Shown here one piece after another: positions 11,400 through 24,738 of a DNA stretch of 64,000 nucleotides (positions within the stretch are counted from its first letter, which is position 1; each line of letters starts with the position of its first letter). The notes beneath the pieces are model-generated. The model was not told the DNA's origin. It saw nothing but the letters and a program-made list of their open reading frames with translations, and did not search any database. Source of the DNA: Sacculina carcini (Eukaryota; Arthropoda; Thecostraca; Sacculinidae); contig OU696582.1 of NCBI GenBank assembly GCA_916048095.2, positions 3,478,001-3,542,000 of the forward strand, given 5' to 3'. The translations under genes were made by a program, and so were the position numbers.

Positions 11400-12154
11400 C
11401 CCCTTCATGTTGAAGCATGTGACCCCTGCCCTTGAAGAAGACATCAAGGAGAGGTTCATGAGGAAGATCGTTACCTCCATCACCTCCACACAACAGTGGC
11501 GGACTTAGAGTGCAATATTTTTTTTGGGGGGAGGGGCTGAAACTGGGGGGCGATGAGTCGTGTACGTGCATCATTATGCAACGTCTTTGCGGCAATGTTG
11601 ATATCAACAAATTTTGCAGAAAAATATTTCTCTTGGCTTCTTTAAGTGAGCCGGTTATGAGGAGTTGATAGGAACATTTTTGGGGGACTTCAGCCCCCTG
11701 AGCACCGCTCTGGATTCGCCAGTGACACTTGACTCTCCCCCAGCCAGACCCAGGGCATGGTGACAGACAAATCTAAATAAGCCAGCGACGACTCATTTTC
11801 CCTCCTGGAGAGTCCTAATCTCATGGAGGAAAGGCCCAACATTGAGGAATTTATCAAGAAGGAGGTGGACACCTGGGCCAGGAGCAAGGTGCCAGGGGTG
11901 AAACCTGGGCAATTCCCCAGCATGTACAGGGAGAAGTGATCTCGCTGTTCATCAAGTACAACACGGCCTTGCCCAGCTCTGCTGCCGTGGAGCGCATATT
12001 CAGCACTACTGGTGACATCCTCAGGCCCAAGCGTGCAATCATGACCAGCGAAAGATTTGAGAAATTGGTCTTCACCAAGGGAGACATGCAGCTCCTGGAT
12101 GCTGTCTTGAGGAGGGAGGAAGAGTCTGAGTTAGAGAGACCAATGTGGAACTGA
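11400..12154 (+). pseudogene. hAT transposase remnant with dimerisation domain
   Basis: Transposase relic inside the hAT element. The best part, 11,936-12,154, encodes the hAT C-terminal dimerisation domain, with [18 protein letters not shown], then [15 protein letters not shown]. Upstream in another frame, 11,820-11,938 encodes [19 protein letters not shown] and ends in a stop, so one frameshift lies near 11,935. A piece before the nested insertion (about 11,400-11,485) reads HDPFMLKHVTPALEED. The N-terminal BED finger and most of the RNase H-like catalytic core are not seen. It is non-functional. Confidence 0.85.
11494..11724. mobile_element. Nested hAT-type MITE
   Basis: Ends CAGTGGCGGAC and TTCGCCAGTG are near-inverted copies, and G-rich/C-rich subterminal stretches (ggggggaggggctgaa and ttcagccccct) also face each other. 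About 230 bp, no coding capacity. It interrupts the hAT transposase relic. The flanking 8-mers (ccacacaa and acacttga) match poorly, so the target-site duplication is eroded or the edges are off by a base or two. Confidence 0.65.
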
Positions 12155-12469
12155 ACTTGTAGGCCATAAACTGTTTCCAGTAACAGTTTTGTCTAGTTTA
12201 ATTAATTTTCACTTTGGAAAAATAGTTTCTGTTTTCTAGTGATTTTTACTAAATCAAGGTACTTATCATTTGTCGTATTTGTTATTGCAAGCTAACATTT
12301 TTTATCGCTATCGTTTCATCGCTTATCGCTTACCGCAAGTTGGGTTTTGAAACTTGTATCGTTTATCGTTGATCGCAGGTTGATGAAAATTGTTCGTTTT
12401 ATCATTATCGAAAGTAACCTATACCTAGTAACCTTAACCTAACCCAAAAAAATATCATAGAAGCCACTG

Positions 12470-13650
12470 TCAATAAAGGGTCTGATGGTTAAGAGTGTCA
12501 AATGCAGCAGAGAAGTCTAGCTGTATAAGTAGAACATCCTTACCAGATAGAGTAGATTTGAAAACAGAATCATAGAGAAACCTTAGATAAGTTTCAGTGG
12601 AGTGAAAGTGACGGAATCCAGATTGCTCAGGAAGAAACAGATTATTAGCCTCAAGATATTCAGAAATCTGGATATAGGCAGCCATTTCGAGAACTTTGGA
12701 CAACCAAGGAATACTAGAAATTGGTATTTAGTTAGAAAGAATGTTAAGATCCAACTCTGTTTTTTAAGTGTGGGGAGAATACTGACATTTTTACATGCCA
12801 GAAATTTTTCAAGAGTGAAGGGAGCGTTGATGAAATTGACCAAGAAAGGAAGAAATTACTCAATGAAGGGGGAAATTCTGGAAAAGTCAATAGAGTCGAG
12901 ATATGAGGAATGAATTTGAACATGCCTGTAAATTGTTATATAATATGAGAGGGTTACTAAAACAAATGAGTGAAAAACAGACTAGGTTGAGGACGGTGAT
13001 TTTGATGGTAAAGGAGCAGGGAACAAACAGCGGACCTTATACATTTTGGATTAAAAGAAATTCATGAATCAAGAAGGCAATTGATTGGAGGGAGAATCTG
13101 GAAGAACAAGACTACGGGAATTACCTATAAGATTGCCAAACTGTTTCCAAAGTTTCCTACATGAAGACATGAGGACATTTTGGAATTATAGTAATATTTG
13201 TTGGTGGAATCACATCAAAGATGATGATGACGGCGAGCAGAACGGAAATATTGTCAAGAGTCATTCTTGAGACGACGCCATTGGCGCTCAAGACAACGAA
13301 GAGAGGGTTTAGGATTTTTAATATCAGGTTAAATCAAGCACAGCGAGTAGTAGTGGAGCGGAAGACTAACAGGAATAAAGGTTGATTTATGAAAATTAAA
13401 GGATGAGTTGAAGTATCCTAAGAGAGAAGGTGACATGAAGGTAACGTTCAGTAGCAAAGGACAAATGAATATCAAAATAAAGAGTATCTAAGTCAGCGTT
13501 GCGATAAACCGAGAGACTAATAAGCTTGGGAAATTTGTAAGTGATAGAAAGGCACGGATAAAATTAAATTAATGAATGATCAGATATGCAGGAATCAATA
13601 GGAAAAACAGTGATATATTTAATAAAAGTGGTAGAATCAGGGAAATAAAT
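12470..13650 (-). pseudogene. LINE-B copy 2, RT N-part, linker and EN tail
   Basis: Continuation of the LINE split by the hAT element. The RT N-terminal region has SKVLEMAAYIQISEYLEANN and LIQLDFSAAFDTLNHQ, which carries the first catalytic aspartate of the palm. A linker follows, then the end of the endonuclease domain at about 13,560-13,640. There it fuses in one frame to an ORF1 zinc-knuckle segment, so the front of the endonuclease is deleted. It is inactive. Confidence 0.78.
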
Positions 13651-14760
13651 GTGGCAAATGTGGCGTTTCCAGCACACCACCCACATATGGCCTCCTGGGC
13701 TTGATATTTGTCAGCCTTGTGCCCATGTCGCTGGCATTTGATACATTGAGTGGTCCAAAAGCGGTCGTAAACAAGGCATCTGCTGTCAACGAAGTACACG
13801 AATCCGGACTTCATGATGATATCACGGATTGTAGGGGAGACAGCCACAACAACTGTTTTGTGTGCCACGACGATTTCTTGGAGAACAACACACTAAAGTC
13901 AGCTGCGCGGTTGATTGCAGCTTTGTTCTGGCTGTTTTTTTTCTCCTGGCAATCTCGGCGATGTTGTCGGTGGCATTGTTAGAGCTGACCGATGTGATTG
14001 TCAGCTTGGGTAGAACTTTGTCAGGACATGATGTTTTCAGGTGGCTCACATTTTTTGATTGCTTTTTGACAATTTTTGGACTGCAACACGCTTGGTGGTC
14101 GTCATACCAAGCACTGGCACATATTAAAGTGCCTCCGACACACGCTTATAATCCACCGCAACCTCATCGGAAGACTTCACAATGACCTCGCGTGATACTG
14201 CTTGTGCATAGGTGCGCGGCTGCTGCACCACACACGATGTCGGAGTTGGCAGGAGAGATGGAGGAGTTGGCATGAGAGATGGCGGCGTAGGAAGACGCGG
14301 AGACGACAGTTTTTGCTTGCACAGAAGTTGGAGCTGGTGCTTGATCTCATTGACAGTCTTAGTTTGATCTTGCAGTGACTGTCAGCTGGCTTGTCCAATT
14401 GCTTGGTTCGTTCATCAGCTTTGTCGCAAGGTGACGAGTGAAAACAGTCAAGTCAGGCGCGCTTCTCGGCTATGTTCGTGTCACGAGACAGAATGCACAA
14501 GTAAATGCGGATCTTGTGGAGAAATTCATCACGACCTATCTTGGCAGACGTGAGAATTTCACGTGGACGTATTTGCTGCATTTTGAGCAGCAGTGCAGAG
14601 TCAGAGACGGCCATATTTTACACGCTACAGTTGGTGCCGGCAGGAGGGTAGGCAACACGGGCGGCTGGAGTCCGGCTGGTTTGTATACCACACTCATTAA
14701 GAGTGCGATAAAATCACCGATCGAGACGAATCACAGGCAGACGCGCATTTAAACACACGT
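13650..14760 (-). pseudogene. LINE ORF1 fragment, PHD-like finger and zinc knuckle
   Basis: Minus-strand ORF1 relic. A zinc knuckle (CIKCQRHGHKADKY, last Cys lost, then CGWCAG) lies near 13,680-13,750. A Thr/Lys-rich spacer follows upstream, and a worn PHD-like cluster (CCSKCSKYVHVKF, later CAFC) lies near 14,480-14,610. The order PHD finger, spacer, zinc knuckle matches the intact ORF1 of LINE-E at 24.7-25.9 kb. It probably belongs to the same LINE-B copy that continues leftwards. Confidence 0.6.
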
Positions 14761-15588
14761 ACACTTGCAGACCAACACAACAACGCTCACACTCGCATTT
14801 TCACACACAGGAAGGGGCGGACCGTGCAGACGCGCATACAAACACACGGTCCACGCGCAGAGACGCCGGCCGGTGTTTGAGCACCCATGTAGCCTTGTTC
14901 TCTACTGACTATCATTGTCAGTAGACAAAAGGTCTACATGGGGATAATCATTAGTTCCTCTTGTTGTGCTGCGGTAACTCCAAAGTACCGGTTACAATGA
15001 TGAATATATCGTTGACCACACAGGCGATCCGAACAATTAATTTCTAAGAGTTATCAAAGTGCTGTCTAGCCATTATATGTGTTTCGTAAAGTCCTAGTCA
15101 GCTACAGATCCTAACGCCCTGTGTACTGCTCGAATGCCAATTTTCTAATCCCCCTGATGCCTAGTCGACACCATCTTTTATACTGATCCTCGGGCGTTGG
15201 CACTATTTTGCCACAGTGAACTCAATGTGGGTTAGTTCTACCGACAACCATTAAACGCGCTCTGCTGTCCTTACAGCTAAAGCAGACAGCCGAAACGTTG
15301 GCTTTTACTGCCACCTGGGTCCAATGCTATCTCAATGAGTTATTTACGATCGGCCTGGTTTTTACACGTCTGAGGATATGCAGGCCTACGCACTGTTTCG
15401 ACACGTGCTCAGTGGCAAGCGCTCAGAGCATACTTCCTAGCATATATGTGTATCTATTCGACAGTCTATACTAACATCAGCTTGACACAAGTCGATTAAT
15501 GATACAACATTCAGATACACACAACGTCTAAATCAGTTAGGCTTGAAAACACTACGATTTTGAACAATATAACATATACGCCCATATG
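14760..15588. other. Non-coding spacer with two hairpins
   Basis: No gene is seen. GGACCGTG and CACGGTCC form an 8-bp-arm inverted repeat near 14,818-14,853. A larger hairpin lies at 14,884-14,942. The rest (15,000-15,588) is unassigned. Confidence 0.55.
14884..14942. repeat. 26-nt-arm imperfect hairpin
   Basis: Arms begin CCCATGTAG and end CTACATGGG. Inner segments TCTACTGAC and GTCAGTAGA also pair perfectly around a 7-nt loop (tatcatt), and the eight bases between the two paired blocks match only partly. It is hairpin-precursor sized, but nothing shows transcription. It may equally be a tiny MITE remnant. Confidence 0.75.
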
Positions 15589-17256
15589 TTTAGTTTAGTT
15601 TAGTTTATTTACCACGGCAAATACATCACAATTTTCATACTACTTCAATCTCAATCGGTATGGCCCAATACACAATATACATATGACACAATAATCAATA
15701 TCTTATGATATATGCACATACGAATTTGCACATATGCTTACACAACGGTATCTCGATCAGAGTACACTTTCAAAATTTCATACGATATCCTGCACGATAA
15801 CTTTGGTGACTCGTTACCGAACACATCGCTCATGGTTTGGAAGGAAAGCTTTTCTCGTATGGCTTGCGTCGCGGGACAATTCTCGATAACATGTTGCTCC
15901 GTATGAATATCGCCGCACACATACAGTCTTTCCTTGATCGGTACTCTTCCTTTTCCTCGTCGGTGCCACCTTCCGGTCTCGCAAGCCAGAGAGTGGGCAC
16001 TCAACCTTAACCGGGTGAAAGCCTGTGTTTGAAATTTTCTGAGGTGACGGGCCGAGTACGCCGGGTGCACATTCAGGTCTGGGTTCATCTCTATGTAGAA
16101 CACGTCTCGTACTGGTGCTGTGTTGGATTGCATCTTTATCTCTCTTGACGGACACACAGGGGTTCTACTTCAGGGCTCGTAAGCTCGCCAATCACCTTCC
16201 CAACATGGTCACCACCCAGACTGATCGCAAAGGATGATTGATCTGAAACATCAATTCTTTTTACTGCTTTCTTAAAAACCTGTGCTGTCGGAATTTCACC
16301 AGCTTCCTCACCGGTGGGATTCCCAATTTAACATAGCATACGTCGTTACACGTAGTCTTCCTAACCCCAAGAAGAGTATTTACACTCCAATTATAAATTT
16401 TTCCGACAGGTTTCAAATCACCCCCCTCTCATGATTCACGGTCGTAGAGGAGAGTCGATGTAATAAGAGCGTCAAACACTCATTTTTCACAATACATGGT
16501 ACATCAAGGTTCTTCTTTACAAACGACACGAATTTCAATACGTGAATCAACTTTTGATTCGCATGAGTCGCAATGGCTGATGATATTGATACACATAGTG
16601 CACACATGTGCTGCAGTGGCTGATACTGTCAATTTCGTGTGAATTTCCTTCTTAATTGTGTTTTTGAGTGGTTAATCTTCATACCATATTCCGAGCAGTA
16701 CTGTTTTAAGGTATTTAATTTCTCTGTGAGATTCGTTCTAGATGTGGTCAATATAATAGTATCATCCATGAGTACTAATATGTGAAGCCATTTCATTAAT
16801 CCGTCCCATTTTGTTATCTGTTTTATCATTCCTGTCAGGTCATTAATTAATATGATGACCCTTAAACATGATGTGGGCGGGCCCTGTCTTACCCCGATAG
16901 TTATTGTTACTCCAAGTTGCTCCAAGAGCGAGCAGCATTACAGACCCGCATCCAAGTCTCCACAGGACGCGGAACCGAACATTCCATGGGACGATGTCAT
17001 ACGCTTTTGAGAAATCTACTAATAACACAAACAGTTTGTGTTTCTGTTTCCTCGCGTAGTTACAAATCAGTCGCACACTCACAATGTGCTCTATACATCC
17101 TCTCTTCTCTTGCCATTCTGCCTGTTCTTTGAATGGTTTGAAAATTTTAGTCTTGCACCCAGTACCATGTCATACAATTTGGCCAAGCTGTTCATTACGC
17201 TGATTCCCCTGTAGTTGCTGTAAACAAATTCCTGTCCGGTTCCAGAATATGTATTC
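15589..17256 (-). pseudogene. LINE-C, RT domain and CCHC-like C-terminus
   Basis: Minus-strand non-LTR retrotransposon, 5'-truncated at the hairpin element starting near 17,257. RT blocks: NYRGISVMNSLAKLYDMV, then LLVDFSKAYDIVPW, GVRQGPPTSC and MDDTIILTTS (the catalytic Asp-Asp present as MDD). The C-terminal region at 16,157-15,738 has LRLSAHSLACETGRW and CGDIHTEQHVIENC, the zinc-binding tail typical of several LINE clades with one cysteine replaced by Tyr. The 3' end is a (TAAAC)n tail at about 15,589-15,612 (minus sense). Frameshifts separate the blocks. Confidence 0.82.
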
Positions 17257-17411
17257 AAAGACAGGCGCGCGTTGGACAGTGGTGTCCCACGCGCGCCTAC
17301 AAGACCACACCACTCGCAAGCACGCCTAAGGACCGACTCGCCATTTACCCTAGTTAGAGTCACCAGCAAAGTTCAGCACACACGCGCACCAACACACGCA
17401 CACATACACAA
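17257..17411. mobile_element. Hairpin-ended CA-rich element, end piece
   Basis: At 17,263-17,296 GGCGCGCGTTGGACA pairs with TGTCCCACGCGCGCC (one mismatch) around a 4-nt loop. The same hairpin, perfect, ends a (TG)-rich element at 44,935-44,968 in the opposite orientation. Just inside the hairpin both copies carry a tcttgt motif, and then CA/TG-rich sequence. It sits inside LINE-C, which it cuts off. Family unknown. Confidence 0.55.
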
Positions 17412-21016
<3,605 letters not shown>

Positions 21017-21019
21017 AAG

Positions 21020-21558
21020 GTAAACCTTCCAAGTGGAAACTATTCGCTATCCTCTGTCAAAAAGACAACTGATTCCATGTCAATCTTCCAGGGAGGCAGT
21101 CTAAGTTGTGTGCTGTTCCTGATTTTCGCAAATGATTTGACAGCTCACATAAGTGATGAAGGAGTGCGCGTAGTACAATATGCAGATGACACGACGCTTA
21201 TGATAACAACCAAAAAGCAAGAAGTTGGTATCACAATGAGAAGGATAGAAACTGCATTGCAGCAATTGTACAGCTATTTCTCATCAAACAGACTGAAAAT
21301 AAACCCAAACAAAACACAGGTCACTGTTTTCGGTACAAAGTATTTATTGAAAGATTTCACAGAAATAACAATACAATTCATGGGAACCAGTTTGATCGAA
21401 CAGCCGACAATCAAGTTACTAGGAGTGACTTTGGATAAACATCTTCATTATAGTGACCATGTCGAGCAAGTTGTGAGAAAATCTACGGGGATATTATTGG
21501 CAATAAACAGAGCAAAGTCATCATTGCCTGAATCAACACATAGACCAATTATCAACGC
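21020..21558 (+). pseudogene. LINE-F, RT palm part (left of LINE-E)
   Basis: Plus-strand non-LTR RT fragment: GGSLSCVLFLIFANDL, then VQYADDTTLMIT with an intact YADD, LKINPNKTQVTVFG, and LGVTLDKHLHYSDHV. It stops at PIINAL where LINE-E (minus strand) is inserted. The coding sequence resumes at 26,165. It is 5'-truncated near the CA microsatellite. Confidence 0.85.
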
Positions 21559-21869
21559 ATTATTATTATTATTATTATTAACGTTTATTTGTATAGCGCA
21601 CATTAAAACACACGCGCGAAAAGAGAAATCTTGGTGCAAAAATATAAACAAATATGTAAGACACGCCGCTTAGGGAAAACAAACATGCGGACAATACACA
21701 CACCCACAAGCACACACACTAACACAAACACACACACACACACACACGCACACAAACATGCTCATGCACACACACCGCCAAATTGAAACATGGCAGTAAG
21801 AAAGAGCATAAAAAACAACAAGAAAACTTCTAGTAAATATATCACGCGAGACGGGTACGGTATGACAGC

Positions 21870-22440
21870 TCAGAGCGAAGCGTAAGGAGTAAGAGAGTGA
21901 GAGTCATGATCAAAAGATTTATCAAAGAGATGATTGCGCAGAGAAGAGGAAAACGATGATAAGGATGTGGAGGAGATAACATGGGAGGGAAGAGAGTTGT
22001 ACAACCGTGGAGCATAGAAAGGGAAGGATTTACTAGACCAGGTAGATTCATTGAGGGCTCGTGGACAAGATAAAGGAAGAGGATGACGGGAAAGAAAGTT
22101 ATTAGAGAGTGTAAGAAGCTGCGAGAGGTATGTAGGTTGCCGAGGGTCATGCAAAAGTTTATAAACAAGACAGCAAATTTTAAAGTGGATGCGAGGGATG
22201 ATCGGAAGCCATCGAAGATTGTAGAGATAGGGTGAGGTATGACGAAAGTGGGAAGGAGAAAACACGAAACGACAAGATTTATTAATGACATGTTGCAGGA
22301 TTTTCAGAGAGGAGCGAGGTACATGGAAATATAAAGAATTGCAGTAGTTGATTCTTGAAAAGATGAAACAATGAATCAGTTTAATAGCTGAGGGACGGTC
22401 GAGAAAAGGGCGGATAGGATATAGCGAACGTAGTGCAAGT
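21870..22440 (-). pseudogene. LINE-E ORF2 C-terminus, frameshifted
   Basis: The end of ORF2 is in a different frame: LALRSLYPIRPFLDRPSAI follows naturally on the NISAVARTC segment of the main frame, so one small indel near 22,440 separates them. It ends with FDKSFDHDSHSLTPYASL. The C-terminal part of L2/CR1 ORF2 is needed for RNA handling, so this copy is probably inactive unless the shift is a sequencing error. Confidence 0.85.
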
Positions 22441-24738
22441 GCGAGCAACAGCAGAAATATTTGCAGAAAAAGAAAGTGAGGAATCAAGAATGACTCCGAG
22501 ATCGCGAACACTTTGAGATAGGGGTAAAGGGAGCAACGGAGGTGTTAAGCGAGGAGGATGTAGAATGAAGAATTCTGATTTGGAAGTGTTAAGAAGGAGA
22601 CTGCGAGAGGCACACCAGGAAGAAATATCAGAGATAATGTCTGATAAGAACGAAGCATGGGGGAAGGGAAGAGGAATAATTATTTGTATATCGTCTGCGT
22701 AGACGTGGAACTGGACAGAATAGCGATGGAGAATAGGACATAGAGAAGACATGTACAGATTGAAGAGAAGCGGGGCTAGAATAGAACCTTGTGGCACACC
22801 GGAAAGTAGAGGAGTTTGCTTAGAAGTAGTGGAATTGAATTGCACCGAGTAGGAACGATCAGTAAGATAAGAATGTAGAAGAGAGAGCGCTGAAGAGGAC
22901 ACACCAAGAAAGGAGAGATCTCTGATTAAAATTGAATGGTCAACTAAGTCAAAGGCTGCTGACAGATCAAGGAGGATAAGCAGAGCAGATTTACCGAATG
23001 AAAAATGAGAAAAAACAGTAGTAGTAACGGAGGTTAGGACAGATTCAGTAGAGTGAGCAGACTTGAAACCCGATTGGAAGGGGTCAAGGGATTTGTTGAT
23101 GAATGGCGCAAGTTGAGAATACATAGCAGACTCGAGGAGTTTAGAGGGAAAGTTGAGTAGAGAAATAGGACGGTAACTGCTACATAGCGAGGGATCGAGG
23201 GAAGGTTTTTTGAGTATCGGAAGGATGACTGCATGCTTCTCAGGAAAAAATACACCATGTAGGAAAGAGCTATTGATTAAATGCAATATAAAGGGAACCA
23301 GGAGCAAAATAGAGTCTGATAGGGCACGAAAATTTATGGGGTCCGCAGGGGAAAGCGAAATGTTTGTTGTAGAAATGATAGTGATGATATCAGGAAGCTC
23401 TAGATGAGAAAAGTGAGTAAAATGATCGTGGGATTTAGTGTGAGTCAAGCGGGAGTTAGGAGAAGAAATACTAGAAATGGCAATTTGGATTTTATCGGAA
23501 AAAAATACAGCAAGGTCGGAGGCAGAGAGAGAAGACGAAAGGCTTGGGTTTTGCAGGCCACTCAATGAGTTAAGCGAGGACCACAGAGATTTAGGACAGC
23601 GAGAGAGTGACGATAATTGAGATTTGAAGTAGGATTGTTTAGCAGAGTATAGGGCAGATATATACAAAGAGCGAGATGAGCAGAAGGATGACCACGTAGC
23701 AGTAGTGCAACAGCGTTTCCACACACGCTCGTGGTAGCGTTGGGCGCGTTTGAGAGAGATTAGTTCGCGATTAAACCAAGGAGGAAGATTGGAGCGATTG
23801 GAGGATGAGCATAGTGGAAATATGGCTTCGTTGATAGAAGACATAACCTTGAAAAAAGAAGAGTACAGTTGGGTAGGGGGAAGTGAGTGAAATTGAGTTG
23901 AGGGAAGCATGTGAGAGAATAAAGTTGAGAAGAGGTGAGGGTCAAAATTTTTGTAATTTCTGTACGATCTGGGGGGAGAAATACGTGGTTTGGGAAAGGG
24001 AAGATTGAAAGTGAGGAGACTGTGGTCAGAAGTAATGGTATCTGGGGGAAATACAAGAGCATCCGGAGGGGTTAGGTCGGATGCTAGAACTGGAGATGGA
24101 AAAAGAACAAGATCAAGGGTGTGACCGGAGATGTGAGTCGGTGAGGTAACAGGCGAGTACAGACCGTAAGTTTGGATCATAGACAGGAATTGAGAGCAAT
24201 AAGGATTTCGGGAAGGTTGATCGACCCAGAAATTAAAATCTCCAACTATAAGAAAACGACTGGAGAAGGACGCGAGAAGCACATCAAGTAACACAGGAAA
24301 TTCGGTAAGAAATAATGACGTAGTTCCCGGATGATTGTGGCGATATATTATAACAAAGCAAAATTTCGAGCAGGATGGAATATTGAGAGAAAGAGCGAGG
24401 TATTCAAAGGATAAGCATGGGGGACCAAAGTTGGGTATAGTAGATAAGACTAAGGATTTATTAAATATGCATCCAACACCACCACCGGAAGCTTTGGTGT
24501 TTGAGCGGGAGGAGTGAATAAAGTTGAAATCAGCAGGGAGATGGGCAGTAAAAGACGTAACATCAGAATCAAGTAACCAGGTCTCAACGAGGAAGAATAA
24601 AGAAAGATTATGAGAGGAAATCAGGTGTGAGAGTATAGGAGTCTTATACCGACATGACCTAGTATTTAGAAAACCAAGAGTTAAAGCGCTAGTGTTAGAG
24701 GAGGAACGGATGGGCGAGGCAAGAGGGAGCGAAGGTAG
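22381..24738 (-). CDS. LINE-E ORF2: endonuclease and reverse transcriptase
   Basis: 786 codons run in the ORF1 frame from immediately after its TGA to the stop at 22,381. The APE-type endonuclease shows VETWLLDS, GDFNFWVD, HTLDLVL and SDHSLL. The RT shows SYRPISLLNFPSKLLES, LLDLSAAFDLVDH, SGVPQGSILAPLLFNLY and HVYADDIQIII, all catalytic residues intact. No ATG occurs before the endonuclease core; the first lies after GDFNFW. An AUG-initiated ORF2 would therefore lack the first active-site residues. The frame goes wrong near 22,440, where the true C-terminus moves to another frame. Confidence 0.9.
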   Translation of the reverse strand, partial: LPSLPLASPIRSSSNTSALTLGFLNTRSCRYKTPILSHLISSHNLSLFFLVETWLLDSDVTSFTAHLPADFNFIHSSRSNTKASGGGVGCIFNKSLVLSTIPNFGPPCLSFEYLALSLNIPSCSKFCFVIIYRHNHPGTTSLFLTEFPVLLDVLLASFSSRFLIVGDFNFWVDQPSRNPYCSQFLSMIQTYGLYSPVTSPTHISGHTLDLVLFPSPVLASDLTPPDALVFPPDTITSDHSLLTFNLPFPKPRISPPRSYRNYKNFDPHLFSTLFSHMLPSTQFHSLPPTQLYSSFFKVMSSINEAIFPLCSSSNRSNLPPWFNRELISLKRAQRYHERVWKRCCTTATWSSFCSSRSLYISALYSAKQSYFKSQLSSLSRCPKSLWSSLNSLSGLQNPSLSSSLSASDLAVFFSDKIQIAISSISSPNSRLTHTKSHDHFTHFSHLELPDIITIISTTNISLSPADPINFRALSDSILLLVPFILHLINSSFLHGVFFPEKHAVILPILKKPSLDPSLCSSYRPISLLNFPSKLLESAMYSQLAPFINKSLDPFQSGFKSAHSTESVLTSVTTTVFSHFSFGKSALLILLDLSAAFDLVDHSILIRDLSFLGVSSSALSLLHSYLTDRSYSVQFNSTTSKQTPLLSGVPQGSILAPLLFNLYMSSLCPILHRYSVQFHVYADDIQIIIPLPFPHASFLSDIISDISSWCASRSLLLNTSKSEFFILHPPRLTPPLLPLPLSQSVRDLGVILDSSLSFSANISAVARTCTTFAISYPPFSRPSLSY

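Larger units (their letters stand above)
10952..12469 (+). mobile_element. hAT transposon with TSD and subterminal repeats
   Basis: The element starts CAGTGGCTGCT and ends AGAAGCCACTG, giving an 11-bp imperfect terminal inverted repeat. It is flanked by 8-bp target-site duplications tcaataag (10,944-10,951) and tcaataaa (12,470-12,477). The 8-bp duplication and the C-terminal dimerisation domain place it in the hAT superfamily. Many TTATCG/CGATAA motifs cluster at both ends (11,020-11,105 and 12,290-12,420), the expected layout for transposase-binding subterminal repeats. It interrupts LINE-B copy 2 and is itself interrupted at 11,494-11,724. Confidence 0.92.

Noticed and set aside
12425-12445. 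Telomere-like AACCT repeats
   Set aside because: Only two to three irregular units inside a hAT end.
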